Shown: one piece after another, positions 20,939 to 30,322 of the stretch | How positions within the stretch are numbered: the first letter of the stretch is position 1 | How the letters are laid out: every line of letters starts with the position of its first letter | Assembly (NCBI GenBank): GCA_026003335.1 | Contig: BPHB01000002.1 | Span: 62,001 to 126,000 of the forward strand | DNA from: Chitinophagales bacterium | Lineage (GTDB): Bacteria > Bacteroidota > Bacteroidia > Chitinophagales > CAIOSU01 | Direction of reading: 5' to 3' | Length of the DNA: 64,000 nt | Made by a program: the position numbers and the translations under genes | Notes under the pieces: model-generated | What the model was told of the DNA's origin: nothing | What the model saw: the letters and a program-made list of their open reading frames with translations, nothing else | Databases searched by the model: none

Positions 20939-21334
20939 TTAGTAAATTTCGCAAATAACTTCTCCTCCCACGTTTAATTCTTTTGCCTGTTTATTGGTCA
21001 TTACTCCTTTGGAAGTAGAAATAATGGCTATTCCGAGTCCGTTCAGTACACGGGGCATATCTTCTACTGAAACGTATTTTCTTCTTCCGGGTGAACTCAC
21101 GCGCTTCAGCGATTTGATGACAGGTGCGTTTTCCTTATCGTATTTGAGGGCTATTTTTATAATGCCCTGCCCGTTTTCCTGCTCTTCAAACTTGTATTTT
21201 TCTATATATCCCTGATCGTACAGAATTTCTGTGATTCTTTTTTTCAGATTGGAGGCCGGCACCTGAACAATGCGATGGCGTGCCATGAGGGAATTTCTCA
21301 GGCGGGTTAAGTAGTCTGCAATAGGATCGGTCAT
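20939..21334 (-). CDS. rpsH: 30S ribosomal protein S8
   Basis: 131 residues. [20 protein letters not shown] start and the signature [20 protein letters not shown] near the C-terminus. S8 is a primary 16S binder; in other bacteria it represses its own operon by binding mRNA, but no such site was identified here. Confidence 0.98.
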   Translation of the reverse strand: MTDPIADYLTRLRNSLMARHRIVQVPASNLKKRITEILYDQGYIEKYKFEEQENGQGIIKIALKYDKENAPVIKSLKRVSSPGRRKYVSVEDMPRVLNGLGIAIISTSKGVMTNKQAKELNVGGEVICEIY

Positions 21335-21354
21335 GGTGTTTTATGTTTTCGATT

Positions 21355-21624
21355 TTACCAGCTTGCTTTGGTTATACCGGGAATTTTGCCTTCATTGGCA
21401 AGTTCCCTGAATTTTATTCTTGACAGTCCAAAGATACGTATGTATCCTCTCGGACGACCGGTGAGCTTGCATCGGTTGCGCAATCTTACCGGGGAGGAGT
21501 TTCTGGGGAGCTTATCCAGTGCACGATAGTCGCCAGCCTCTTTGAGTGCTTTCCGCTTCTCGGCATATTTGCTTACCAGTTGTTCCCTTTTTATGTTTCT
21601 TGCTATAATAGATTTTTTAGCCAT
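21355..21624 (-). CDS. rpsN: 30S ribosomal protein S14 (zinc-independent form)
   Basis: 89 residues, the longer form without CxxC zinc pairs: [40 protein letters not shown], ending [11 protein letters not shown]. Located between rplE and rpsH. Confidence 0.97.
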   Translation of the reverse strand: MAKKSIIARNIKREQLVSKYAEKRKALKEAGDYRALDKLPRNSSPVRLRNRCKLTGRPRGYIRIFGLSRIKFRELANEGKIPGITKASW

Positions 21625-21640
21625 ATTTTTAAGTGTTTCA

Positions 21641-22189
21641 TTATTTCCTAAAAGGCATTCCTAGTCCTTCCAATAAGGCATAAGCTTCCGCGTCAGTTTT
21701 TGCGGTGGTAACGAACGTGATGTCCATTCCGCTGATTTTTGAAACTTTATCAATATCTATTTCAGGGAAGATGATTTGTTCAGTGATGCCGAGGGTATAA
21801 TTTCCGCGGCCGTCAAAGCTCTTGTTATTTACTCCCCTGAAGTCGCGCACACGGGGTAGGGAAACGGCAATGAGGCGGTCCATAAATTCATACATTCTGT
21901 CTCCCCTTAAAGTAACCCGGGCGCCTATTGGCATATTTTCCCGGAGTTTGAAGTTGGATATAGACTTTCTGGCTTTGGTGGGCACAGCTTTCTGTCCGGC
22001 TATAGCAGTAAGCTCATCTACGGCTATATCCACCGTTTTTTTGTCCTGGGTAGCTGTGTTTACACCTTTGTTGATGCAAATCTTCTCCAGCCTAGGTACC
22101 TGCATAATGGATTTGTAGCTGAATTTTTGCATCAGCGCAGGAACCACTTTTTCCTGATAATGTTTTTTCAATCTCGGAACGTACTTCAT
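21641..22189 (-). CDS. rplE: 50S ribosomal protein L5
   Basis: 182 residues. [36 protein letters not shown] and [19 protein letters not shown] match L5, the 5S rRNA-associated protein contacting P-site tRNA. The start overlaps the rplX stop as ATGA. Confidence 0.98.
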   Translation of the reverse strand: MKYVPRLKKHYQEKVVPALMQKFSYKSIMQVPRLEKICINKGVNTATQDKKTVDIAVDELTAIAGQKAVPTKARKSISNFKLRENMPIGARVTLRGDRMYEFMDRLIAVSLPRVRDFRGVNNKSFDGRGNYTLGITEQIIFPEIDIDKVSKISGMDITFVTTAKTDAEAYALLEGLGMPFRK

Positions 22190-22530
22190 TTGATTACTTC
22201 ACCTGATTTTTTAGCATAACGAACCCTTTTCCCATTGACTATTTTGCGTCCAATCCGGGTTGGCTTACCGGTTTTGGGATCAGCCAGCATGAGGTTGGAT
22301 ATGTGCACGGGGGCCTCTTTTTTGATTATGCCGCCATCGGGATTCTGTGCATTGGGCCGTGTGTGGCGGCTGATGATACGCACTCCTTCCACCAGTGCAC
22401 GTTGTTTTTCGGGATATACTTCAAGCACTCTTCTGGTACGTTGAAGGTCTTTGTCTTCTCCTGCTATGACAAAGACCATGTCGCCCTTTTTTATGTGCAA
22501 CTTGGGTTTAAAACGTTGTTTCTTTTTCAC
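22186..22530 (-). CDS. rplX: 50S ribosomal protein L24 (GTG start)
   Basis: 114 residues. KOW-type motif [28 protein letters not shown]; then [20 protein letters not shown] and the C-terminal [12 protein letters not shown]. The first codon (22530) is GTG; the next Met is residue 18, too late for the family, so GTG is preferred. L24 is an early assembly protein at the tunnel exit. Confidence 0.95.
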   Translation of the reverse strand: MKKKQRFKPKLHIKKGDMVFVIAGEDKDLQRTRRVLEVYPEKQRALVEGVRIISRHTRPNAQNPDGGIIKKEAPVHISNLMLADPKTGKPTRIGRKIVNGKRVRYAKKSGEVIK

Positions 22531-22551
22531 GTGCGTGGATGTTTTACAGTT

Positions 22552-22920
22552 TTACAAAACCTCGGGTGCAAGGCTGATAATTTTCATCTGGTTTTTTTCT
22601 CTCAGCTCGCGTGCCACAGGTCCGAAGATGCGGGTGCCGCGTGGTTCGTCCTGTGCATTGAGCAGCACGGCTGCATTGTCATCAAAACGGATATAGGATC
22701 CGTCTTTTCTTTTGACAGCTTTTTTGGTGCGAACGACAACGGCTTTTGAGACGGCTCCTTTTTTTATTCCCCCTGAAGGGAGCGCATCTTTTACGGTGAC
22801 GATAATTTTATCGCCAATAGTGGCATAGCGCTGATGGGAACCGCCCAGCACACGAATGCAGAGCACTTCTTTTGCTCCGCTGTTGTCGGCCACTTTCAGT
22901 CTTGTTTCCTGTTGTATCAT
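22552..22920 (-). CDS. rplN: 50S ribosomal protein L14
   Basis: 122 residues, the standard length. [20 protein letters not shown] start and signature [38 protein letters not shown]. It forms intersubunit bridges. Confidence 0.98.
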   Translation of the reverse strand: MIQQETRLKVADNSGAKEVLCIRVLGGSHQRYATIGDKIIVTVKDALPSGGIKKGAVSKAVVVRTKKAVKRKDGSYIRFDDNAAVLLNAQDEPRGTRIFGPVARELREKNQMKIISLAPEVL

Positions 22921-22921
22921 A

Positions 22922-23182
22922 TTATTTAGCTCTTTCTATGATTTCAACCAATCTCCATCTTTTTGTTTTGCTCAGAGGTCGGGTTTCCATGATGCGCACC
23001 TTGTCGCCTATGCCACATTCATTTTTTTCATCATGGACGGCAAACTTTTTTGATTTTTTCATGAACTTTCCATAGAGAGGGTGCTTCACGTTGCGCTCTA
23101 CGAGCACGGTGATGGTTTTGTCCCTCTTGTTGCTTATCACTGTCCCGACTCTTTGTTTTCTGAGCTTTCTTTGCTGTTCCAT
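22922..23182 (-). CDS. rpsQ: 30S ribosomal protein S17
   Basis: 86 residues from ATG 23182 ([20 protein letters not shown]), two bases after the rpmC stop. A longer frame to 23212 overlaps rpmC and lacks conservation. OB-fold features: [20 protein letters not shown] and [20 protein letters not shown]. Confidence 0.97.
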   Translation of the reverse strand: MEQQRKLRKQRVGTVISNKRDKTITVLVERNVKHPLYGKFMKKSKKFAVHDEKNECGIGDKVRIMETRPLSKTKRWRLVEIIERAK

Positions 23183-23183
23183 G

Positions 23184-23408
23184 TTATTGTTTCTTATTCT
23201 TTTGGGCTTCAATCTCCCGTTTCCGCAGTTCAGTTTTTAACCGGGCGATGTTTCTTCTCATTTCGCGCAATGAGAGTGGATTGTCCAGCGGAGAAACGGC
23301 ATGATTGAATTTTGCTTTTATGTATTTAGTTTTTTCTTCTTTTATTTTCTCCACCAGCTCGTCATTGGCGAACTCGGCAATGTCTTGTTTTTTTAATGTT
23401 TTTGCCAT
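23184..23408 (-). CDS. rpmC: 50S ribosomal protein L29
   Basis: 74 residues. Two-helix protein with the conserved [20 protein letters not shown] segment (L29 signature). It borders the exit tunnel near the binding site of trigger factor and SRP. Located between rplP and rpsQ. Confidence 0.95.
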   Translation of the reverse strand: MAKTLKKQDIAEFANDELVEKIKEEKTKYIKAKFNHAVSPLDNPLSLREMRRNIARLKTELRKREIEAQKNKKQ

Positions 23409-23423
23409 AGTTATTGGGTTTGC

Positions 23424-23843
23424 TTATTCCACATAATCGCGTCTGACAACGATTTTGGTACGTACCGGAAATTTTGCAGCAGCCAGGGTGAGGGCTTTTT
23501 TTGCTACTGCCAGCGGTACTCCATCTGCCTCCAGCATTACCCTGCCGGGTTTTACCACGGCCACCCAGCCTTCAGGTGAACCTTTTCCTTTACCCATACG
23601 CACTTCAGCCGGTTTTTTGGTAATGGGTTTGTCCGGGAAAATTTTTATCCACACTTTTCCTTCCCTTTTCATTTCACGGGTCAGTGCGATACGGGCGGCC
23701 TCAATCTGGCGGTCGGTTACCCAGGCGGTATCCAGTGACTTAAGTCCAAAGGAGCCATGCGAAAGGGTGTAGCCCCTTTTGGCATTGCCCTTCATTCTGC
23801 CTTTTTGTTGTTTTCTGTATTTTGTTCTTTTCGGTTGTAGCAT
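23424..23843 (-). CDS. rplP: 50S ribosomal protein L16
   Basis: 139 residues. [19 protein letters not shown] start; [20 protein letters not shown] and [11 protein letters not shown] are family motifs. L16 organises the A-site tRNA region near the peptidyl-transferase centre. Confidence 0.98.
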   Translation of the reverse strand: MLQPKRTKYRKQQKGRMKGNAKRGYTLSHGSFGLKSLDTAWVTDRQIEAARIALTREMKREGKVWIKIFPDKPITKKPAEVRMGKGKGSPEGWVAVVKPGRVMLEADGVPLAVAKKALTLAAAKFPVRTKIVVRRDYVE

Positions 23844-23846
23844 GGG

Positions 23847-24578
23847 TTACTCGGTTACCTCTTTTTCGGTTTTAGGGAATCGTTTACCACCCCCCCGTGC
23901 CAGTCTGGGCCGGGCTTCTTTTTTATCACTGATGTTGGGTGAAAGGTCGCGTTTGCCAAATACTTCACCTTTGCAGATCCATACTTTAACGCCAATTTTT
24001 CCATAGACGGTGAGGGCTTCTTTGATAGCAAAGTCAATATCGGCCCGGAAAGTATGTAAGGGCACCCGGCCTTCTTTGAATTCCTCAGAGCGGGCAATCT
24101 CCGCTCCATTGAGTCTGCCGGAAACACGGATTTTTACGCCTTCGGCTCCCATGCGCATAGTGGAAGCCATGGCCATTTTAACAGCTCTTTTATAGCTGAT
24201 TCTTCCTTTTATCTGATTGGCTATGGTTTCGGCTACGATGTTGGCATCCAGCTCAGGTCTTCTTATTTCCACGATATTTACCTGTACTTCCTTACCGGTG
24301 AGCTGCTTCAATTCTTCTTTAATACGGTCTACCTCTCCTCCTCCCTTGCCGATAATAATTCCCGGTCTTGAGGTATGGATTGTAATAGTAAGACGCTTGA
24401 GTGTGCGTTCAATTACAATCCGGGCTATTCCACCTTTGTTGATACGGGCGTTTAGATAGTCTCTTATTTTTTCATCTTCAATGAGTTTGTCGGCATAGTA
24501 ATCGCCCCCGAACCAGTTTGAATCCCAGCCCCGGATTATGCCCAGTCTGTTCGCTATCGGATTGGTTTTCTGACCCAT
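23847..24578 (-). CDS. rpsC: 30S ribosomal protein S3
   Basis: 243 residues. Type II KH domain around [20 protein letters not shown] and C-terminal domain with [20 protein letters not shown] and [14 protein letters not shown]. The C-terminus has a moderately basic tail. S3 forms part of the mRNA entry channel. Confidence 0.98.
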   Translation of the reverse strand: MGQKTNPIANRLGIIRGWDSNWFGGDYYADKLIEDEKIRDYLNARINKGGIARIVIERTLKRLTITIHTSRPGIIIGKGGGEVDRIKEELKQLTGKEVQVNIVEIRRPELDANIVAETIANQIKGRISYKRAVKMAMASTMRMGAEGVKIRVSGRLNGAEIARSEEFKEGRVPLHTFRADIDFAIKEALTVYGKIGVKVWICKGEVFGKRDLSPNISDKKEARPRLARGGGKRFPKTEKEVTE

Positions 24579-24582
24579 TTAG

Positions 24583-25191
24583 TTATTGATCTCCTTTAGT
24601 TTTTTTGTTTTTATCAGATTTGGATTTATCGCTTTTCTTTTTGGTATTGGTTGTGGAAGCTGCTTTTTTGGTTTTTGGAGCACCCTCGGTTTTAGCCGGT
24701 TTTGCGGACCCCGTTTTCACTTTTTGTTCTGCTTCAGTTGCAGGGGTTGTTTCTGTTGCGGGAGTGGATGTAGCAGCTTCTTCTTGTTGTTGTTTTTTGA
24801 TTTTGCTGTCCACTATGAGGGTGATGTGGTTAGATCTTTTGCGAATGCGGTAGGCACGGCCTTGAGGGGCGGGTTGAAACCGCTTCAAGGTGACACCCTG
24901 ATCCACGAATACGGTTTTGACATAAAGCTGGCTGTCTTCTACACGCTGACCCTCATTTTTCAATTCCCAATTGCGGATGGCCGTCCGCAAAAGTTTTTCC
25001 ATGTTTCTGGATGCTTCCCGTTTGCTGTACATTAAAAGGTTCAGTGCCTGCTCAACGGGCTTGCCACGAATAGTATCGGCAACGACCCGCATCTTTCTGG
25101 TGGAAGTGGGTATATTCCGAAAACGGGCTATAGCTACCGATTTTAAAGCTTCCTTGCGTGCTTCTGCTACCATATGTTTCCGTTTGCCCAT
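24583..25191 (-). CDS. rplV: 50S ribosomal protein L22 with long C-terminal tail
   Basis: 202 residues against about 110-130 in most bacteria. The core (to about residue 131) has [32 protein letters not shown] and the [20 protein letters not shown] hairpin that reaches into the exit tunnel. Residues about 132-202 are low-complexity: a Gln/Glu/Ala/Thr stretch followed by alternating Lys/Ser/Thr. The tail should project from the ribosome surface. Frame continues without interruption to TGA. Confidence 0.97.
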   Translation of the reverse strand: MGKRKHMVAEARKEALKSVAIARFRNIPTSTRKMRVVADTIRGKPVEQALNLLMYSKREASRNMEKLLRTAIRNWELKNEGQRVEDSQLYVKTVFVDQGVTLKRFQPAPQGRAYRIRKRSNHITLIVDSKIKKQQQEEAATSTPATETTPATEAEQKVKTGSAKPAKTEGAPKTKKAASTTNTKKKSDKSKSDKNKKTKGDQ

Positions 25192-25193
25192 GG

Positions 25194-25469
25194 TTATTTC
25201 GTTTCAATTTTCTTGGAGGAATGTCCTTTAAAGTTGCGGGTCGGAGCAAATTCACCCAGTTTGTGACCCACCATGTTTTCGGTGATATACACAGGAATAA
25301 ACTTGTTTCCGTTGTGGACGGCAAAGGTGTGACCCACAAATTCGGGAATAATGGTAGAGCGCCTGGACCAGGTTTTGATGACCGCTTTCTTGTTGGCCTG
25401 GTTGAGGGCAGCTACCTTTTTTTCCAGGTTATGGTCAACGTAGGGACCTTTTTTAACAGAGCGCGCCAT
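25194..25469 (-). CDS. rpsS: 30S ribosomal protein S19
   Basis: 91 residues. [20 protein letters not shown] start and the signature [20 protein letters not shown], then [15 protein letters not shown]. The start overlaps the rplB stop (TAATG). Confidence 0.98.
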   Translation of the reverse strand: MARSVKKGPYVDHNLEKKVAALNQANKKAVIKTWSRRSTIIPEFVGHTFAVHNGNKFIPVYITENMVGHKLGEFAPTRNFKGHSSKKIETK

Positions 25470-26293
25470 TATTTCTTCCTCCTGGTAATAATAAATTTGT
25501 TAGACAATTTTTTCTTTTTTCTGGTTTTGAGGCCTTTAGCATAGAGTCCTTTACGGGAGCGTGGATGACCGCCTGAAGCCTTTCCTTCTCCACCTCCCAT
25601 GGGATGATCTACCGGGTTCATGGCTACTGCACGGGTGCGTGGCCTTCTACCCAGCCATCTCATGCGTCCTGCTTTGCCGTATTCCTGCAGGTTATGGTCA
25701 GGGTTTGACACTTTACCGATAGTGGCTTTGCAGGTTTGCAAAACCATGCGGGTTTCTCCGGAGGGCATTTTCAGAATAGCATATTTGCCATCGCGGGCAT
25801 CCAGCACGGCAAAGGTGCCTGCACTACGGGCAATTTTGCCGCCCTGACCGGGGTTCATTTCTATGTTATGAATTTCGGTTCCGAAGGGGATATCCCTCAG
25901 GTATAAGGCATTTCCTACAACTGGAGCCGCTTTTTCTCCTGAATATACTTTTTTACCTACCTCCAGGCCATCGGGAGCCAGGATATAGCGTTTTTCTCCA
26001 TCCGCATAGTGCAAAAGAGCAATGAAAGCCGAGCGGTTGGGATCATATTCAATGGAGTGGACGGTTGCCGCAATACCGTCTTTATCACGCTTAAAGTCTA
26101 TGATGCGCAGACGTCTTTTGTGACCACCGCCTTTGTAGCGCATGGTCATTTTGCCGGTGTTGTTTCGTCCACCGGTACTTTTATGCGGCACCAGCAGAGA
26201 CTTAACCGGGGTGTCGGTAGTCAGCGCGTCAAAGGATACGCCAATTAACCCTCTTGTGCCTGGTGTTACCGGTTTATATTTTTTTATTGCCAT
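25469..26293 (-). CDS. rplB: 50S ribosomal protein L2
   Basis: 274 residues. The peptidyl-transferase-adjacent motif [20 protein letters not shown] with the conserved His is intact, and [20 protein letters not shown] is typical. Primary 23S binder required for subunit association. Confidence 0.98.
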   Translation of the reverse strand: MAIKKYKPVTPGTRGLIGVSFDALTTDTPVKSLLVPHKSTGGRNNTGKMTMRYKGGGHKRRLRIIDFKRDKDGIAATVHSIEYDPNRSAFIALLHYADGEKRYILAPDGLEVGKKVYSGEKAAPVVGNALYLRDIPFGTEIHNIEMNPGQGGKIARSAGTFAVLDARDGKYAILKMPSGETRMVLQTCKATIGKVSNPDHNLQEYGKAGRMRWLGRRPRTRAVAMNPVDHPMGGGEGKASGGHPRSRKGLYAKGLKTRKKKKLSNKFIITRRKK

Positions 26294-26302
26294 TTTATTT
26301 TA

Positions 26303-26593
26303 TTAGATGTAGCTATAAAAATCTATTGTCTCTCCTTCTGCGAGGGTTACTATCGCTTTTTTATAGGAATTTTTCCTTCCTTTAGTCATTCCGGTTCGGG
26401 TATAGCGTACTCTCTGTTTGCCGGGAATAATCATGGTATTGACTTCTTTCACGTTAACCCCGTACATTTTTTCCACAGCCTTTTTTATTTCAATTTTGTT
26501 GGCTCGTTTGTCAACAATGAAGCCGTAGCGGTTAAGTTTTTCTCCCAACCGGGTCATTTTTTCCGTTATTATCGGTCTGATCAGGATATCCAT
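26303..26593 (-). CDS. rplW: 50S ribosomal protein L23
   Basis: 96 residues. MDILIRPIITEKMTRLGEKL start and RANKIEIKKAVEKMYGVNVK motif. L23 docks trigger factor and SRP at the tunnel exit. Confidence 0.97.
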   Translation of the reverse strand: MDILIRPIITEKMTRLGEKLNRYGFIVDKRANKIEIKKAVEKMYGVNVKEVNTMIIPGKQRVRYTRTGMTKGRKNSYKKAIVTLAEGETIDFYSYI

Positions 26594-26596
26594 GGC

Positions 26597-27226
26597 TTAA
26601 TTCTTCAGTATTTCTTCAATTTGCTTCACCGAACTTTCCGTGAGGATTAGCTTTTTAGCTTTCATTACCTGGTAGGTATGGATACCGGATGCCAGGGCTA
26701 CTTCGGTTTTAGGGAGATTTCTTCCCGATAATACCACGTTTTTGTCGTTGTTGTGGATAAGCAATACTGCAGGAGAGGCATCAGCTCCGAGGTTTTTGAG
26801 AATCTGTGCCAGTTCTTTGGTTTTGGGTCTTTCCAGTGTAAAGTCTTCCACCACTACGAGTTCGTTATTCCTCACCTTGTAGGAGAGAGCGGATTTGCGT
26901 GCAAGGTCTTTGATTTTTTTGTTGAGTTTGAAATTATAGTCTCGCGGTTTAGGTCCGAAGACACGTGCGCCACCCCGGAAGAGTGGATTTTTAATGCTGC
27001 CTTTCCGGGATCCACCGGTACCTTTTTGCCGGTGCAGTTTTCGGGTTGAGCCGGAAACTTCGCTTTTCTCCAAGGTTTTATGGGTGCCCTGACGTTTATT
27101 GGCAAGATGCTGCTTCACAGCCAGATAAATAGCATGGTCGTTGGGCTCAATGTTAAAGATATCATCGGCCAGATCCAATGACTTGCGGGTTTCTTTGCCT
27201 TCTATGTTAAGTACCTTGACTTTCAT
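26597..27226 (-). CDS. rplD: 50S ribosomal protein L4
   Basis: 209 residues. Conserved loop GSTRKLHRQKGTGGSRKGSI followed by GGARVFGPKPRDYNFKLNKK, the tunnel-lining extension. In enteric bacteria L4 autoregulates the S10 operon; whether it does so here is unknown. The start overlaps the rplC stop (TAATG). Confidence 0.98.
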   Translation of the reverse strand: MKVKVLNIEGKETRKSLDLADDIFNIEPNDHAIYLAVKQHLANKRQGTHKTLEKSEVSGSTRKLHRQKGTGGSRKGSIKNPLFRGGARVFGPKPRDYNFKLNKKIKDLARKSALSYKVRNNELVVVEDFTLERPKTKELAQILKNLGADASPAVLLIHNNDKNVVLSGRNLPKTEVALASGIHTYQVMKAKKLILTESSVKQIEEILKN

Positions 27227-27843
27227 TACGCTTCTATAATTACATATGATCCTTTTGCTCCGGGCACAGCGCCTTTCACAAAAAGCAAATTTTTATCGCT
27301 GATGATTTTCAGAATTTCAAGATCAATGACTTTCACCCTCTTGCCGCCTGTGCGGCCAGCCATGCGCAGGCCCTTGAAAGTTCTGGATGGAAAGGAAGCG
27401 CTACCTACTGATCCGGGGGCACGCTGACGGTCATGCTGACCGTGTGTGGCGCTGCCGACACCCGCAAAACCATGGCGCTTGACAACGCCCTGAAAACCTT
27501 TACCTTTAGAAATACCCACTACATCTACATACTCTCCTTCTTTGAAAATATCCACACTCACGGTATCGCCCAGGGCTTTTTCAAGGGGAAAATCCCTGAA
27601 TTCGACTAACTTTCGTTTTGGAGTGGTTTTGGCCTTTTTGAAATGTCCCAGCAACGCATTAGGCGTGTTTTTTTCCCGGGCCTCATCAAAAGCCAGTTGC
27701 ACAGCGCGATAGCCGTCTGTTTCTTCGGTCTTAATCTGTGTAACCACACAGGGTCCTGCTTCAATGATCGTGCAGGGCACATAATTGCCCATCTCATCAA
27801 ATATGGCGGTCATTCCTATTTTCTTTCCTATGATCCCTTTCAT
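27226..27843 (-). CDS. rplC: 50S ribosomal protein L3
   Basis: 205 residues. [20 protein letters not shown] start and signature [20 protein letters not shown] with [19 protein letters not shown]. One of the first 23S assembly proteins. It starts 2 bases after the rpsJ stop. Confidence 0.98.
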   Translation of the reverse strand: MKGIIGKKIGMTAIFDEMGNYVPCTIIEAGPCVVTQIKTEETDGYRAVQLAFDEAREKNTPNALLGHFKKAKTTPKRKLVEFRDFPLEKALGDTVSVDIFKEGEYVDVVGISKGKGFQGVVKRHGFAGVGSATHGQHDRQRAPGSVGSASFPSRTFKGLRMAGRTGGKRVKVIDLEILKIISDKNLLFVKGAVPGAKGSYVIIEA

Positions 27844-27845
27844 CT

Positions 27846-28154
27846 TTAATAGGCTTTAATCTCCACATCTACTCCACTGGGCAACTCCAGTTTCATCAGC
27901 GCTTCCACGGTTTTTGATGTGGAACTGTGAATATCCATGAGCCGTTTATGCGTAGCCAGCTGAAACTGGTTGCGGGCTTTCTTATTCACGTGGGGTGACT
28001 TTAACACAGTAAATATCTTCTTTTCGGTAGGAAGCGGTATCGGACCAGAAACCACTGCTCCAGCAGCTTTCACCGTTTTTACGATCTTTTCTGCTGATTT
28101 ATCAATCAGATTATGATCGTACGACTTGAGTTTTATCCTGATTCTCTGTGCCAT
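27846..28154 (-). CDS. rpsJ: 30S ribosomal protein S10
   Basis: 102 residues, the usual length. [40 protein letters not shown], and [21 protein letters not shown]10 (NusE) also works in antitermination complexes. First gene of the cluster, with its own promoter and leader hairpin. Confidence 0.98.
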   Translation of the reverse strand: MAQRIRIKLKSYDHNLIDKSAEKIVKTVKAAGAVVSGPIPLPTEKKIFTVLKSPHVNKKARNQFQLATHKRLMDIHSSTSKTVEALMKLELPSGVDVEIKAY

Positions 28155-28163
28155 AACACGAAT

Positions 28164-28192
28164 AAGGCGACCTTTTTTGGCAGGTCACCCTT
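28164..28192 (-). promoter_or_regulatory. Hairpin in the rpsJ (S10) leader
   Basis: Minus-strand RNA can pair AAGGGUGACC (28192-28183) with GGUCGCCUU (28172-28164) around a 10-base A-rich loop, with one bulge and one G-U pair. It lies within the roughly 50-base leader between the S10 promoter and the rpsJ ATG. A role in regulating the S10 operon is inference; there is no U tract directly after it, so it is not an obvious terminator. Confidence 0.45.
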
Positions 28193-28208
28193 GATTTTTT
28201 TGGAAGGG

Positions 28209-28240
28209 CAAAATTAGATAAACAGTCAGACATAAACAAA
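28209..28240 (-). promoter_or_regulatory. Promoter of the S10 (rpsJ) operon
   Basis: Minus strand: TTTG (28240-28237), 20 bases, TAATTTTG (28216-28209), then CCCTTCCAAAA. It fits the Bacteroidota TTTG/TAnnTTTG consensus with ideal spacing. The -7 element and following bases are identical to those of the rpsL promoter. Confidence 0.75.
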
Positions 28241-28462
28241 TTAGCTGTGGATTAAAATTTTATAAGGAAACTTAAAAAGCTCTCCCAAGATTGGTTTACA
28301 GGACATACTCTGGCTGAGGGAAACCGTTGCGAGATTATTTTTATCACAGGGTGTTGCTCGCATTGACCTATGATGTGCCAGATTGCTTTGCCTTCATTAA
28401 GTTGGATTAAGGATATCGGACAAAGCATTTTATGGGTAAGGGAATGGGAAGAGGCGAAATAA

Positions 28463-29491
28463 TCAAAGAAACAAAACCAGGCGCTGAATGGTCCAGAAAG
28501 CAGCCGTTATACCAATAAGATAGGCAGACGTTCTGACCAGGCAATCCGCCAGTGTAGCTGACTTCCGGATGTATATCCTGAAGGGAAAAATAACGAGAAG
28601 TATGATCGTGATAAATAACACTTGGCCGGCTTCCACCCCCAGATTGAAAAAAAGCAAAGCAGGGGCTATGCCCTGGTGTGGAAGCCCTGTTTCAGCAAGT
28701 GTACCGGCAAAGCCAAGGCCATGAATCAGTCCAAAAATGAATGCAACCAGCCAGGGATAACGTACGGACAACGAGTTGCGCGTTTTGTGAATTGCTTCGG
28801 CAGCGACAAGCATAATGCTCAAAGAGATAACCGCTTCAACAGGTGCAGCAGGCAGCCAGATATATCCCAGCGTAGCCAGGCCTAAAGTAATGCTATGGGC
28901 AACCGTAAAAGCGGAAATGGTAATCAGTAACTGGGAGATGTTTCTGATAATCAGCAGCAATCCGAGCACGAAAAGCAAATGGTCAGTTCCAGACAAGATA
29001 TGTTCCACACCTAGGATGAAATAGCTTTTTATTATCCCCACTGTTGAGGGCGCTGACTCAATTTTTAAAAACGGATTATCAGGCCTGATCAATGCCGTCT
29101 GCACAAAGCCGTTTTGCCACTCTACTCTGATGAGGGCATCCGTAAGCATTCCCTGAAGCCCTTGAAGTGTTATTTCCTTACCCTCCAGCCCCTCACTACA
29201 GTGCATCTGCCACGTTTCTACAAAGGCCCCGGTTGTTCTGATTCTTCTGAAATCCCCGGCGGAGTCACAAGTCTGCGGCACAAGTACCTGTATATTCAGA
29301 CGGAAATTGCTCTCAGCGGGCACTTTCAGGTAGAAGTGGTAGTCTTCATACGTCTTCTGAATTATTTCCATATAAACGGGGCGTATTTCATGAGCGGAGA
29401 GCCTGGTGTTTATGCCTCCAAGACAGATAGCATAAAACGACAAGAGCACACAAAGCCAGCTTATTTTTCCCCGGAACACGATTTTAGCCAT
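28463..29491 (-). CDS. HupE/UreJ family membrane protein
   Basis: 342 residues. A signal-like N-terminus (LCVLLSFYAICLGG) and a soluble beta-rich domain (about 33-165, beginning AHEIRPVYMEI) precede six to seven transmembrane helices. His-containing motifs of HupE/UreJ-like proteins are visible: GVEHILSGTDHLLFVLG, TVAHSITLGLATLG, IFGLIHGLGFAGTLAETG and LGVEAGQVLF. Relatives of HupE and UreJ have been linked to nickel or other metal import, but there is no hydrogenase or urease gene here and the substrate is unknown. The ATG lies 31 bases inside the isomerase gene, so the two are probably translated together. Confidence 0.85.
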   Translation of the reverse strand: MAKIVFRGKISWLCVLLSFYAICLGGINTRLSAHEIRPVYMEIIQKTYEDYHFYLKVPAESNFRLNIQVLVPQTCDSAGDFRRIRTTGAFVETWQMHCSEGLEGKEITLQGLQGMLTDALIRVEWQNGFVQTALIRPDNPFLKIESAPSTVGIIKSYFILGVEHILSGTDHLLFVLGLLLIIRNISQLLITISAFTVAHSITLGLATLGYIWLPAAPVEAVISLSIMLVAAEAIHKTRNSLSVRYPWLVAFIFGLIHGLGFAGTLAETGLPHQGIAPALLFFNLGVEAGQVLFITIILLVIFPFRIYIRKSATLADCLVRTSAYLIGITAAFWTIQRLVLFL

Positions 29492-30318
29492 TCCTCTTTT
29501 TCAATGCGTATGCTATATCGGGAAGCCATGCGCTGGATTTGGGCATTCCAGGCCTGGGTTTTCTGATATTCCCGCCAGTCTGCTTCAACCCGGGAACGGA
29601 TAGTTTCAAAAGGAAGCCAGGCATCCCGCTGGATTTCTTCTACTTTGATAAGATGAAACCCCAACCCGGATGATAAAGGTCCTATCCAGGTGTTTAAGTC
29701 AGCAGTCAGCAACTTATCGGAAAATCCGGAACCAAAGACACGCTCTATCTCCTCCCTTGTGCTGAGTTCCCATTTTTCGGGCACTGCGGTGCGGTTGACT
29801 CCTAAGATATGCGGGCTATCCCAAGGTTGTTGCCGCAAGGCACGCAATATTTCAGTGGCTTTTCGCTCAGCACCCGGCTGGTGGAGAACTGCCACCTGTT
29901 GAAACGTCAGGCGTGTTGGCTCTTTGTAGTTGTCGCGGTTTGCGTCATAGAATGCTTTAAGTTCTTCGTCTGTCGGATCCTTGATTTCTATTTTATCTTC
30001 CAGAATGAACTGAAGTTTCTGTGCGAGTCTTCTCCTTACCAGGATGTCATTTTGATCTAATCCCAGTTCTAAGGCTTCACGGTATAAAATTTCCTCCTGC
30101 AGGAAATTGCGGATAATTTCATCCAGCTCCTCTTCTGTGGGTGGGCGGTTCCATTGCATCTGCCAGATAGCAGCTAATTCAGCAATTTTTTGCGCAGACA
30201 CGGTAATCTCGCCCGGTGGTCCCTGCCGGGGATTGAGGATATGATAGACCCCAAACAATCCCGCACCGATGAGAAAAAAGTGCAGCAGGGGTTCTTTGAT
30301 TATCTTGCTCATCCGCAT
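29461..30318 (-). CDS. Membrane-anchored parvulin-type peptidyl-prolyl isomerase
   Basis: About 285 residues from ATG 30318, four bases after the DUF3604 stop; ATG 30312 is also possible and an ATG at 30390 would overlap the upstream gene. A single N-terminal helix (LLHFFLIGAGLFGVYHIL) anchors it; then a SurA/PrsA-like helical segment (AELAAIWQMQWNRPPTEEEL, LQEEILYREALELGLDQNDI) and a parvulin-like domain ending FSDKLLTADLNTWIGPLSSG, LGFHLIKVEEI. It probably acts as a periplasmic foldase, plausibly for its operon partners. Confidence 0.82.
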   Translation of the reverse strand: MRMSKIIKEPLLHFFLIGAGLFGVYHILNPRQGPPGEITVSAQKIAELAAIWQMQWNRPPTEEELDEIIRNFLQEEILYREALELGLDQNDILVRRRLAQKLQFILEDKIEIKDPTDEELKAFYDANRDNYKEPTRLTFQQVAVLHQPGAERKATEILRALRQQPWDSPHILGVNRTAVPEKWELSTREEIERVFGSGFSDKLLTADLNTWIGPLSSGLGFHLIKVEEIQRDAWLPFETIRSRVEADWREYQKTQAWNAQIQRMASRYSIRIEKEEWLKSCSGEK

Positions 30319-30322
30319 CGGA

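Larger units (their letters stand above)
28155..28462. other. Intergenic region between HupE-like gene and rpsJ
   Basis: 308 bases. The rpsJ-proximal part holds the leader hairpin and promoter listed separately (28164-28240). In 28241-28462 I see no gene, no clear terminator for the upstream HupE-like gene and no repeat. Confidence 0.6.
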
